Positions 24,427 through 36,900 of a stretch of 64,000 nucleotides of DNA are shown here, in pieces. The notes beneath the pieces are model-generated. The model did no database searches, was not told the DNA's origin, and saw only the letters and a list, made by a program, of their open reading frames with translations. Every line of letters begins with the position of its first letter. The first letter of the stretch is position 1. Location: positions 52,225,471 through 52,289,470 of the forward strand of contig CM031857.1 of the NCBI GenBank assembly GCA_018697195.1, given 5' to 3'. The DNA comes from Certhia americana. Its lineage: Eukaryota > Chordata > Aves > Passeriformes > Certhiidae. The position numbers were made by a program, and so were the translations under genes.

Positions 24427-25724
24427 ATTTTAGGGTTTTTTCACTTGCTGGCATCTGAGAAACAAGTATTTCCTTCAGACTTCCCCATCCTCCTGCCTCA
24501 TGCCAGAGCACCTACCAGTAGATCCTCCCTGAGGAAGACCATCAAAGAAATTGCTGTCCCAGGAAAGGGGACTTTTCAGCCTAAAAAAACTTGGCACAGA
24601 AGACATCTACTTTCCCAATGAAAAACTGAAGGTTTCAAGAACATAAAAACTGCCGGCCCCAAACTGCCAAAACCTAAGCATCCTTGGTCCAAACCCAGAA
24701 CTTCTTTACCAAATAAACTCTGTAAATGTTGCTTTTATTTTTGTCAAAACACATGAAACTAAATCATGTTACTTCCATTTGTTCAATTTAAACCAAAAAT
24801 CTTCTGCACAAATCAGTTCTAAACAGCTCTTCCATTACTCACAGAAACAGCAGCATTCTCTGGCAAGTCATTCAGGTTAACTCAAAGCGGTGTAAACACA
24901 CTGAAGGGATGAAATTGGGAAAAGGAAACGCTGCACACTCGTCAGTGTTTTAACTTTTGTCCTTGACCTTTTAACAAAGCAGTAAAGGAAGGAACCAGAA
25001 AGCACAGATTGCTATTAGTTTTGGTTTTATACTAAAGCAAGTTTTCCCAATTTTGTGATCATCACTGACATTAAACTCGTCTAAGGAAGGTTGGGTTTTG
25101 CTGTACCACAGCTAGAGACTCAGCAAAAACAAGTTGGCTGTTCTTCGTGCTTCCCCCTATCACACCAAATGTGATTCTCCACAGTACCCAAACTCAAACA
25201 TACCCCAGCTACACCCTAGCACTATACTAGGGCAAGAGTGGAGTGTGCAAGTCTCTTCTGTCTTCCCACACCATGGTTTCCATGGAAAAGAGGGGACACT
25301 TCAGTGTTATTTGGGCCCCAAATACCCAGGTAAGCTGCAGCAGGCATGAAAGGTACATTTCTAGAAAAGTGTATCCAAAGCCCCATGCCCAAAAGCACAG
25401 TGTCTGTGGGAACCCAGCAGTGACCCATAGCCCTTATTTGCATCCTCCCTCATGATTTCTCTCTTGCTTCCTTTGTCTGTTTCAGAATGACTCAAGCAAC
25501 AGCACTTGCTTGTCAAAGTGTTGCCTGGTCAAGCAGTGTATGACCTGGTCTCATACTCAGCACTTGCTTGGGAAAGCACTTGTAACAATAATGTTTATAC
25601 CACAAGAGCAGTGTTTCACTTGTAAAATTCAAAAATGCCAGATTTTTCTTTGCTTGAGCAACTTTAATCCCTTCCTTTCTCATTCAACTCTCTGATGCAT
25701 GGAACCAGGTTTGCCCTAGCCTAT

Positions 25725-25810
25725 GAGGCAGATGACAGATATCATCTTCATCTTATAGGAGAGAAGCTATGCCAGAGAGCTCAAATGAGACACAAGAATG
25801 ACAGATGAAA
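25725..25810 (-). repeat. Possible MIR/L2-type ancient repeat remnant
   Basis: The series TGACAGATATCATCTTCATC, TTATAGGAGAGAAGC and CCAGAGAGCTCAAATGAGAC loosely follows the reversed 3' portion of MIR and L2 elements (ATTATCCCCATTTTACAGAT, GAAACTGAGGC, AGAGAGGTTAAGTGAC). Identity is low and indels would be needed. Confidence 0.3.
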
Positions 25811-27041
25811 GCTACAATCAAACAGAAAGTTTATGCTTATACCAATAAATTTATGAGGGACATATCTGGCTCATGTAGAGGCTGCTAACATACCCTGCCC
25901 CCTAAACAGCCTGCCTGTGACCACCCCACTGAGTGCTTGGCCATGAGCTTCTCCTGGGCTTTATTTGGTGCCTCACTGGCCCTAAGATTTTAAAAAAAAT
26001 ATTGATTCTGGATAACACAAGGGTTGTCCTGAATCCCAGCAGAGTGGTGCTTCTATACTGCAGACCTGGTAGATGGAGGGTGTTGCATGCCTAGAGGTGA
26101 GGAAGGTGCTGAAGGTGCTGAAGGCATGGTGTTGGCTGGGATGGATAGAATGGGAGACGGGGGGGAACCGTACCCAACTCTGGTTCATGTGTGGGTCTGG
26201 CTGGAAGCAGACTTAGGGAGAGCTGTTTCCAGATTGTTCTCTGCAGTGTGGGTGGCCAGGCCTGATCCTTGGTTTACTTCCTCCCCTCTTTTATTCAGGG
26301 ATGCAGGAGCACCCTCACAGGGACTGTGTGTCACCTCAGAAGTCACTAATCAGCATGATCCAGAATCAAAGGGAACTGTGTAAACAGTGATAATCTTCCC
26401 AACATCCAAAGATAAGAACCCAAGACACTGAAGCATTGAGATTTTCTCAAGCCAAGATTCCTCTCTCTGCAGTTTGTAAATAAATTAATTTATAAACAAG
26501 TATAAACCTGAGTAGCTTTTGGTTTACACCAGGCTTGTCACACCACTCCTTAGTATTAGACGGCATGGGCTGCTTATTCATGCCCTTTGTTTCACATTTT
26601 TCTTTTTGATAGATTTCTGTCTTTGAGCAGGCAGGTAGAGCCTTCAGTCTGTCCCTACCCACGAAGACTTAATTCAACCAAGAACCTTTCTCTGAGTACA
26701 GTTCTTGTTACAGCACCCTGTTATCACTGAACACAATCTGTAGCAAAGGTGTGAAGCAATTTACCATTTATTAACAGATCCCAGGAGAAGTTATTTTCCT
26801 GTTTGAATACAATGTGTGTATTGCCCTCTGACTTTTCTGTTGCATCAGAGCTGTCACTGAAATGTGGAGTAAACTATGTTGTAAAGTTCATGGTCCAGCC
26901 ACATAACAACACAAATGACATTCCCATGCAGGCTCATCCCCTTCAGAATGCAAAACTGGAAACAGCAAACTGTTTTAAATCTCTAAAAAGCGTAAGTGTT
27001 ACACACATAATGAAAAATCTTAAAATCTAATTTTCAGCACC

Positions 27042-27090
27042 ACAACCATAACCATAACCATATAGGTTAGGTTTTCCACCTAACCTATAT
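27042..27090. repeat. CCATAA run joined to a perfect 12-bp hairpin
   Basis: Three CCATAA-like units at 27044-27061 run into ATATAGGTTAGG (27060-27071). That segment pairs perfectly with CCTAACCTATAT (27079-27090) across a 7-nt TTTTCCA loop. It could be replication-slippage or template-switch debris. No T run follows, so a terminator role is not suggested. Confidence 0.75.
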
Positions 27091-28699
27091 AAGCAGTTTA
27101 AATGTAGCTGGGAGTTGCTTAGAGGTTTTTCAATAAAGGAATATTTACAAAGGTATCTTTACTTAGCCTGTGGTACTTAGGAACACTTTCAATTGAGTAA
27201 AACTACCTTTTGTTTTGGAGAGGAGTGTAGCATAAAGTTAATTAAAAGCACCACCCATTCCAGCTGACTTTACAAATTTGGCACATCCAGCATGTGTGAT
27301 AAACTGAGTGTGATTTCCAAGTGTGACCCAGCACTTATGTCACATTCCAAACCGGCCCTCAGTGAAGAGGGCTCTAAGTAATTTTTTCTGCTTTTGTGAG
27401 ACTCTACAGCCTGATTATTCCCCTAATAAAACTAGTGTTCTACCAGCCAGTAATATTAATAAAGCACCTTTAGATCAAATAAAAATTCTTCCTACTGACC
27501 TAACAAGATGACTGTGTCATGCATGATTTCGGGTAAGTACCAGCATTGCCTCTGCTGGTATCTGACTATACTCTAAATTTCTGATTTATTAAAAGCAGGG
27601 AATGGAAAGTGTTCTCATGGGACCCATACATTACCTGACCGGGCTGGATTTCTAGGTAATCCTGAAGCATAGTTGAGAAACAAAGAAATCTGCAAATCCT
27701 TGTGGGAATCCCTCCAAAGCTGCCACAGGTGTCACCAGATGTAACTGCTCTGTGAAATGTGGGGGTAGACAGAAGCCAGGGTAGACACCTGCTAGAAAGA
27801 ATAAGTCAGAAAGTTGGAAACAGTCAGATTCCCTGTTCTCTAGAGAGCCTGGTCTGGTGCAGCACACAGCTGCTCCATGTGCTGTCTTGTCAAGGAAAGC
27901 CCTCCTCAGCCATTTCATGAAGATCCATACAGAGGCTCTCCTGAAAGCTCAGCTAACCTGCATTTCTAAGGGAGAGTTACTTTGCATGTCAGATGAGGAT
28001 GAATATCATTTTCATATTTTTCTTGAGGTTATGAACTCCTGTTTTCTTGACCCACACAGCTGTCTCAGTCCTGAGTCTGGGATTAACCTGCTTGCTGCTC
28101 TTAGGCCATTCAGATTTATTCCAGTAGATTTGCACCTATCTTACACATGGGACAGTAGACTGGTGACTGTAGCATTTGCCTGGAAACACGAACTCCTTTT
28201 CAGTAGCTAAAACAACTCACTGGAAGGAAAAATGTCATAACTGTACACAAGGCTTGCCAAAAGCTGTTTCACTGCTTTCTGCATGATCAAACCAGGGGCC
28301 ATGGGAGTCTGCTCTGTACCTGAGGCTGAGAGCACATTTACATTACTTGGAGCAGATGCTCAGACAGAAGAAGTTCTTTCCTACCACAAAATAAAGACGT
28401 ATTTTTAGCAGCAACTAAAATAGAGTTCAACAAGTGCCTTAAAAACAGATAGAATTTCGCATTCCTCTTTGAATACTTAACAGGAATAAAAAGTACTGGG
28501 CTTGCACACCTCTTAGTGTGAGGACTCTAAATGCTCTGACCATGTCTGACAATGGATGGTTGCACAAAAAAATACAAGATAAAAATCATGTAGAAGTACA
28601 GCTAATCAAGGGAGCCTTTTATGACACAGAAACTTTCCACAACATAAACCAGTGTTGCAAACCAGTCTGTGCATGAAGGTAATACATCCTAGGGTATAT

Positions 28700-28765
28700 T
28701 CATAGAACCATAGAACAGTTTGAGTGGAGGGGACCTTTAAAGATCATCTCTTCTATCCCCTATCA
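28700..28765 (-). mobile_element. CR1 LINE 3' terminal fragment
   Basis: CATAGAACCATAGAACAGTT is the reversed terminal octamer region of CR1. It is followed by GGGGACCTTTAAAGATCATC, the standard start of the reversed 3' end. Only about 65 bp can be followed. Confidence 0.8.
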
Positions 28766-29172
28766 AACCAGATGTACCTGTAAAGGGACTTGTGGCCTCT
28801 GGAGCTGAACATGCAAGTGGATGGATCATTCATCCCTCTGCTTCCTTTTGAGCCATCGAAGGGCAGGCAGGCTCATTCAGATCACACTGCAAAGTCCATC
28901 TCCCCTTTTGCTGGGTGCTAAGGGAGGATCTGGACATAAAGGCTGCTATGTGAGAGACCAGCACTCCAAATCTGCTGTTATCTGCAGGGCTTGTGTTAGT
29001 CAGAGATGGTGGCAGAGTGGAAATGAGGTCAGCTATCACAGGCCCAAGGTGAAAACCAAAGAAACTGCTTCAAAGTTGGGAGTAGTATGGAAGCCTGAAG
29101 ACTGAAATCATACTATTTGACGGCAGACTCTGTCAGTGCCTCATAAAGTCATCTCTTGATCCTTGAGCTACC

Positions 29173-29228
29173 TCTTTGAAACCTACATAAGAAGGCATTA
29201 TCTTTGAAACCTACATAAGAAGGCATTA
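29173..29228. repeat. Perfect 28-bp tandem duplication
   Basis: Unit 29173-29200 (TCTTTGAAACCTACATAAGA..., ending GGCATTA) is repeated without a mismatch at 29201-29228. The lack of divergence suggests a recent duplication or an assembly artefact. Confidence 0.95.
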
Positions 29229-30600
29229 CCTTAGGAGAGAGCCATCCTGGCAGTGATGAAAGGATATGCAACTACTATTTTAAGAGCAGTGTGTTTGGGA
29301 TTACAGATAGCCTGAGTTTAAACAGTGGCTGTAAAGAAGCAGGGTGGGCTTGAAGATGGTGCAAGGCAGAGCAGACATCCCAGAACTAACTGCCATTTGA
29401 GTTGCACTGGAACTCGGGCAGTGTAAACACATCACTACCAGAGAGAAAAAGCCCTGCCAAGAGACCCATGAGACTAGAGTTGTGCTGGGAAGACACACAG
29501 GGTCACTCGGTGTTCAGCCAAAGATTTCCACATCACATTTTGCTTGGCTGTCCTGTGAAGGAATTAAGAAAATGAGGATGATGAGGGCGATGTGGCATTT
29601 GCAGTCAGCACAGCTCTCAGGCAGAGGGGCAGGGAAACTCATTCTTCAGGACACCTCTCATGAATGGGGGCTGCAAGCTGAAGAAACCCCCCTGTCCATT
29701 TGACAAGGAGTTACCTGCCTGCAACAAAATCCACAGAGACTTTTCATAAAATGCAGAGCTTTTACTAGCATGTGATAGCATCCAGAGCACATCTGGAAGA
29801 TGAGGAGCTGAGATGTGCAACATAGAAAGGAGATGGTGAAGAGGACAGGGGCCAGCACCTGAGCCCTCCTGCCTTGAGCCAAATGAGAAACGTGTCTGAA
29901 TTTGTGCTGAACTGCTGCTCTGGTGTGGGGGGCAGTGTGAGAGACCACTTTGTGGTCTCACAAGACTAACTTAGATGTTTTTTTCAACACTTCATATGGG
30001 TACTGGTTAGCTGCAAAACCAGTCAAAACATAAACCTGGACAATTCAATTCACTTAAATTTATTTTCCCACTAAATAACAAGTTTCTCTTTACTATCTCT
30101 GCTTGGCTGCAGAGATGCTGTACAGCATTGCGCAAAACATTACTCCAGCTTCTGTGGCATATCTCAATGAAAGGAACTTGTGGCTTACATATCCTCCTTC
30201 CTTCATCTGGTCTCCTCGTGGCCTGATGAAATGTACTGGCAGGTGTGAAAGGTTTCCACTCTTACCTGAAAGGATCACTTCTAAGGACTGGGTTTGTATC
30301 ACAACCCAAGAGTGATTCCTAGGCTGTATTGCCACACTCTTGTGAAACAGGCAAAGCTTTCAAGATTTCCTCATGCAGGTAATTAATATGCCAAACAGCT
30401 GGTGGAAATGCAGGTTTATGGTGCTGTTGGGTAGATTTTATTCTGGTCAAAACATTTTTACAGGGCCAGTAAAAACAGAGGCAACCAGTGGTAAACATTG
30501 CATGGAAATGTATCTCCCCAACAGACAAAGGAGACTTTCCTGAAGCAGAACCTCTCTGTGACTTCCTTGGTTTGCAAGCATGGACACATCTTTACATCTG

Positions 30601-30714
30601 TGCACACACACACATAGATGTGCACATGCAGAGATATATTTATACAGACACATTCATACGCACACAGGTGACTATATATACACATGGATGCCTCTGTATA
30701 TATGACTGACTGCA
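30601..30714. repeat. Degraded CA/TA-rich simple repeat
   Basis: Interspersed CACA, ATATAT and TATACA words, with a short pure CA core at 30603-30613. Frames read across it on both strands are low-complexity artefacts. Confidence 0.65.
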
Positions 30715-33700
30715 CTTGTGTCTCTGCATATATAATTTAATATGTTCTGCTGTATTTTTGACATTTGTTGTGACATCTATAATTTGTGGTCTGAGAAGGC
30801 TGAGCCATGAAATGTGGTGAGCCAAACTGGTTTGCATGCCTTCACTGAAAAATAGAGGGTTGGTTTAAAAGACATTTTCCCCCCAGAAAATGTAATTTTT
30901 GAAATCAGAAAAAAACCCAACTACTCTTTTTCAGTTTCCAAGTTTTCACATTGCAAGGAGAAAACATGCTTCTTTGCACACCCTCTTCATCTTTCTTGTT
31001 TTACAAACACTAGCCAAAGGCAGAAAATGAAGCAAAAGCTAAGAAGTAGACATAGGGTTTGGTCTTGGCTATTCCATTTCTTCACTTTCTTCTTTTATAT
31101 TACTAAATGAAAAATAGGAGGTGATATTTTAGGAGTTACAGAAAGCTGGCCTGTCAGTTTGTTTTCTTGCCATCAGAATGATATCATGTTTTCCTAAATA
31201 AAAATAATTCATGAAAATTTTCCAACAAAAGAAAAAGTCTCTCAGTTTTTTTCCATGAAATGTGTGTTTACTGAGCAGCATTGCTGTGAACACTCCCTGC
31301 TCTGGCTACTAGGGAGGATGTCACAAGAAGCCCTTGGATGAGTGGGACAAACACTGGACTTTGGACAAATAGCACAGCTCCTTGCATCCAGGCATCCAGC
31401 ACTCACAGAGGCCTCCAAGGGATGTGCATCCCAGGAAAGTGGTGATTGTGCCTTTTCTCATCATCTACGCACGTCTTCATGCCCTATCTGAGCACCTTCT
31501 AAAGGAGAAAAATGAAGAACTGATGAACACTGGTCAGGTCCAAGCCCAACCTTTGGGAAGAGAAAGACATAAACTTCTGTAGATTCCAGAGGATGGGAGG
31601 GTGAAGACTTATCACCTCTGCATGCTGAAAAGCACTGAGGTTTGCAGTCATTCTGGGCTGAGTCCCAAGTTCTTTGGGGTACCCCTGAGAATGGCCTGAC
31701 TTCTTCACAGGAGTCACAACAGGCCACAACTGTGCCACAACAGGCAATGCTACCATCACCAGAAAGCACTCATTATAATTCAGGGAGGTGAAGAATTACT
31801 ACGAAATAACACGATCCTTTAGCAGTACAAACAGCAGCACTTTGGCCAAGCTGACTACACCTGCCTGGTAGTGTAGGAGGCCAGTGAAGAATCAGGTGAC
31901 AGGTCAGCAGTGTCAAGGGATGTGTGTATCCCACTCCCACACCACCAGTAGAATTTTAGCACTGATCCTTTTAACCTCAGAGCAGCTCAACCATCATTGT
32001 GCAGGAGGTAGGAAAGAAATGCACTGACAAAACCTGGATGAGACAAACCCCCCTGTGCCATCAGGCATAGTAGAATGCAAATAAACCTTTAAGATGAAAA
32101 AAAACCCAACTATCCAAGAAAATAAGTGTTAGCAATGTATGAGTTCCCTCCTTCATCAAGAAGGGAATTTTCACTTTTTTTCACACTAATCCTTGTGTAT
32201 TTGAAAGCATAGGTAGACAAGCTCATCTCACCTAAGACCCCTTCATCTAGATACCAAACATTGCCTTTGTAACTTAATATTTGTGTATCAGCAAGATATT
32301 AAACATCAAGACGCTGCTGTGTTAGGCATAATAAAATAGTAAGTTATCTGCCAAAACCACAAACCCTAGATTAATAACTTGAGAAGCAAAGCCAGATTGC
32401 TGGGATAGTATGTGGGAGAAAAGAAAATACAGTAAGCACTTACTGGGAACAGTAAGTGCACCAAGACTTTGAATTGTCTTTCAATTAAATTTGTTCTCCC
32501 AAATAAAGTTTTTGAATAACAAAAACATTTTTATTCAATAAAATTGATTCATAAAGCCATTTATTCTATTTTGCTTAGATACAAAAGTTTTTTCTCTTTG
32601 AAAGAAAAAGTTCTGTAGGAGAAGAGAGTCATGTTCATATCCTCTCATTTCAATACCTAATCCATCTTCTGTTTCTTTTTTCACATCTAGGAAATTAAAG
32701 GAGAAGAGCCTAGAGAAAAAATGACATTCACAGAAAGGGATACCCTTGCATTCCTGGTTAAAAGAAGAAGATATACTAATTAATGAAAGAGACTTTTACC
32801 ACCCTCTGAATCTCTAAGGGGAATAAAAAATATACCCCAAATCAGAGCTGAGATATCGAATAATCAGCTACCTTTGTTCAGACACAAGGGCAGATGAAAG
32901 TAAAATGTCAGTATCCTTTCAAGTGAGGAATAACACAACTCCTTTCCCTAGGGGGAAAAAATCAAATTGTTATGTTTTTGTTTTTAATTTGGCTCCTTCG
33001 ATGAGCAAATTTATTTATGTGTAGATTGCCACCATTCCTACAGACATTTCAGCCCACACTGTTTGGAGCCCACACTGTTCATACAGGAGCTTTGCCATGG
33101 GACCTCTGCCAGACACTGAACTTCAGAGTGGATAACGCTTTCTCCTTCTGTCCCACCAGGACAACACCATCAGGACACACACCCTCCCTTGTGCTTTTCA
33201 CCTCATGGGGCATCAGGACTCCCAGGGCAAAGATGACTGTTCCTGACTCTCACAGGCACCACCAAACACCGTGAAATTTGCCCGTGCAGATGGGTTGGAT
33301 TCTGAGACCGCTGTGATCCCTGGGAGCCGGTGGACCTCAGGATGGCAGGTGGCTTTGAGTGGTTCACCCAAAGCAACGATCCATCAGAGCAACTGGAAAT
33401 GCAATACCTTGTGCACATATCTGTCAGAGATGGATTTAGAAGCTGATCAATTACAGGTTCTGGAGAGGTGTAGGTTCTTTCTCTCATTCCATAAACCTCT
33501 TATCTTACAGGACCTATTCAAGACAATACTTCCTATCTAAAGCTGTGGGATTTTGCAGCTCTGAAGGGAATCTGAGACTTTTGTTCCTGAGGACCATGTC
33601 ACGACAAACTCCATAATGGAAAAGTAATGACTTTGGAACAGGCTTATTTGAAAAAAAAAAAGAATAAAATCTGGGCCCTTATCCAGGTAGAGATCTTAGC

Positions 33701-33835
33701 CTGGCATTCCATCTACATTCTTTCTGTTATTAAAATAATTTAGGAAACCAGGAAGCCTGTTCTGCACTCAATCATGTTAGCCCACGCCGTGTCAATTTGA
33801 ATTCTGCCTGTGGTGATAACAGTTGAAAATCTGAT

Positions 33836-33923
33836 GGGCCAGATACTAAACTGACAAAAATCGGCATTGCTCCATTACTATCGGTGGGGTTTTGCCAATT
33901 TACCCTTGTTAAAGATCTGGACC
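33836..33923. repeat. Ancient palindromic repeat, copy C
   Basis: The copy runs from GGGCCAGATACTAAACTG through ATCGGCATTGCTCCATTA and TTTTGCCAATTTACCC to AAGATCTGGACC. The ends are inverted relative to each other (GGGCCAGAT and ATCTGGACC). The core matches copy B at ATTGGCATAGATCCACTA. It is the most complete of the three in overall outline, although its central stem has decayed. Confidence 0.55.
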
Positions 33924-36900
33924 TCTACTTCTAGGCAGGCATTTTTCCAGACAGCAAAACACTCTCCTACCTCTTTGGCAGAGGAAAAAATAAAGGAACA
34001 ATTTAACGATACTTTGGAGAGTGACATGACCATGATAATGCAACTTGAAAGTTATACCATTGGCCTTTTTTCAGCATACTTGAAGTTAACTAGAACTATG
34101 TTCAGGTTCTTCAAATGTGGCCAGCAGGTAATATCTGGTGCCGTTTTTCAGTGTAGATGCCACCAGATTCCAAGCTGAAGATTATTGTTTTTCCATTTTT
34201 AGTTCATTAAAACGACTTAAAAACTCTGTTAAAAACACCTCTGATGAAGAAAACTGTAAGCAGACACATAAAAATATTATATCTTCCATCCAACTGCTTT
34301 TTCAAGTCCATAAATACTTCTGAAGTTCATCTTTGCTGTAGAAAGTCCATAAGCCTGTGGAAATTGTTTTTGATATTTGAGTATTAGCCAATCAGCAATC
34401 AGGACATCTTATCCTGATCTTGTGCACCACCTTGTCATAGCTCACGTGATGAGAAAAGAGGGACAAGCAGTCTCTTCCCTACCCACTTTATCCTTCTGTG
34501 CCTGAGAAATGTTGCTTCTGACCTTCCTCGATGTGACTCCGCAAGTCTGGTCCTACAGCAGTCACTACTCAGAGAACTAGTCAAGGACTGCACTCTGGAT
34601 CACACTGCTTTGACCAAAAGGCAAAACCTGAAAAGCCTTTGTGGTTTCACCTCCCCTCATCCTGTTGCCATCTGCCATTGCAGAAAAGAAAGGGAAAAAG
34701 AGAGGGGGAAAAAGAGACTTTGAATTTCAGAGAGAGTTATTTTCATCTGAAACATGACAGGTACTTTTTACTTGGGGAAAGGAAAAGAAAAGAAAAATAC
34801 ATTTCCTACAAGACTGGTTTCATCAAAAGATTTGAGCTGGTTATTGCTGTTACACTGGAGCAGGGATTCAACAGTGATCACAGTTGTCTAAATGCGGCTT
34901 TGAAACTGTCCTGAAGGTCTTGGATTCTATTAGTAAAAAAAAGGGACCAGGATTTATCTGTGACTGTAAAAGCAAATGACAGAGAAGATTTTGCTTTTAT
35001 CAAGCTAAACACCTTTCTCCAAGGGCTTCATGCATAGCAGTCTCTGCTGTCCCATGAGTCATACTCCGGAATTTGTGGGGACCCCACTTGTGAGAGCCAG
35101 CGAAACCCAAGACAAGGGGAAGTGCCCACAGTTCAGCTGTATGGGCAGTCACGAGACCGTGTTAAACCCTGTGCCTTCACCCTGTACCACAGGCCTGCCA
35201 GGCCTGGCAACAGAAGCTTGCTCAGTTTGCAGGTGTGTATGTGCACTCACATTTCTGCTTTGCAAGCGACAGCCCTGGCCAACACCTGTGGGTGCTGCCA
35301 CAGGCAATGACAACACTAAGTGTGCGCCAAAATGTTGTGTCCAACCATCTCCCTAGCAGGCAGGACAACATTGCTTAAGGCGAGCCAAATCTTCTCAGCT
35401 TCTGAACATCATGTACTGACTAAGAATAAGACATGGATAGGAAATCCTCCAACAGTTTCCCAGAAAGGCTAAATTTGAGCCAGTCACAACAGGACTAATA
35501 CAGAGATATGGATGAGTAGAGACAAGGCATTGTAGATTGAATAATAGTACTCAGTTTCTTTAATTTGCCTTTATTTCCATGTCCTCAGAGCACTAGCATG
35601 GCTTCAGCAATGCAAAGGCTTCAGATCTGCCTGCTGGAGAGCTTCCCTTAGGAAGCATCACGTCCAGTGACAGCTCCCACACCAGCCCCTCTGGAGAGAA
35701 CAGGGCTGTGAGGAAGGCGGTGCAACAAGACCACCCATCAGCCCCAGATACTGGCATAAGCCCTGCTCTGAGTTAACAGCTTATAAAAGCAGCAAACCAG
35801 GTCATTAATTTATTCAAGCAAGCTGGACAATATCTAGCAAACCTTGCTTTTCCATGGAACAGAATGGAATTTTACACCTGTCTTTTTCTTACCCCTCCTA
35901 TCCTTAGCTTCTGCAGGGAACTGTAGAGCCTGCTCTGACAAGTCAGAGCTGAACCGAGACAATATTGTGTAGTGGGCTAGTTTTCACGCTTCAGCAGAGA
36001 CCATAAATCCTTCAGTTTCTTTACTTGCTTTGAGGGACTTTCTGTTTTGTTTAGTTTTCAGAGCAGATAGAATCCCATTGATGGCATTTAAATGCATCCA
36101 TCACAATGAACTCTAAGATGCAGGAAATAACATTTTCTTGTACTTAAGTATCTCAGGAGACTGCAGTGATCATATTAAAATTTTAATCACAAATTCCTTA
36201 TGTTTAAATCACAAAGGATTCACTGTGCTAGAGAATTTCACAATATGAAACTCTTATAAATTTGTGGCAGATAGTAATTTTCTGTCTGGGAAATGTAAAT
36301 CAGTTATTAATAAGCCAAATTGCTAACATCAAAACTGGTATCTATATGCAAGAAAGAGACAAAAATCTTTCATAGGTTTATAAAGTTCTACATGTACTAG
36401 CCTGAACAATTTTAATCCCTGTTTCCTGAACTAAGAGACATCAAACTGCATCTCATTCTACAGCAATATATCCACCTGATCCATGCATGATGTTGTAAGG
36501 TTTTAGAAATTATGGTCTCAAAATTAATAGCTGAAAAACTGTTCTGAAAGACAAATATATTTCAGACTTAATAACTAGAGACTATTTATTTGGTTCAGAT
36601 GAATGTAGTTCTTGTACAGGCTTAAAACAAGGCAAGAAGACAGTGAGGTCCAAAGCAAGCAGCAAGGCAAAGTCTACAGCATCCTCTAGACCCATTCAGG
36701 CTCCTCAACAGCTACAAGCACAGCCCAGAGCTCAAGACCTACCCCAGCAATCCTTCCTTGACCTGAGCCTATGTCCTGAATTTCAGAGCTGTCCTTGAAT
36801 ATACAATTGCACAATACAAAAACATTGGGTTTTAACAGCTTCCATGTGTTAGGCTCCTAGCTGAGCTCAAGCACATTGCTAGTAGTACTTGAAATTTAAT

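Larger units (their letters stand above)
24427..28699. other. Non-coding, small structures only
   Basis: A possible MIR/L2 remnant lies near 25725, a seven-G run at 26159-26165, and a hairpin at 27060-27090. Frames such as 27857-28210 (plus, 117 codons) show no domain. The stretch 24890-25090 has scattered CpGs and no repeat signature. Confidence 0.45.
28766..33835. other. Non-coding, tandem duplication and simple repeats
   Basis: This stretch contains a 28-bp tandem duplication at 29173, a CA/TA-rich patch at 30601, and a 13-bp direct repeat (AGCCCACACTGTT) at 33051-33063 and 33067-33079. Overlapping frames at 29617-29961 and 31461-31769 (minus) have no domain. Confidence 0.45.

Noticed and set aside
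30458..30837. Cysteine/histidine-rich frames on both strands
   Set aside because: They arise from the degraded CA/TA simple repeat, which yields cysteine, valine and histidine codons in several frames.
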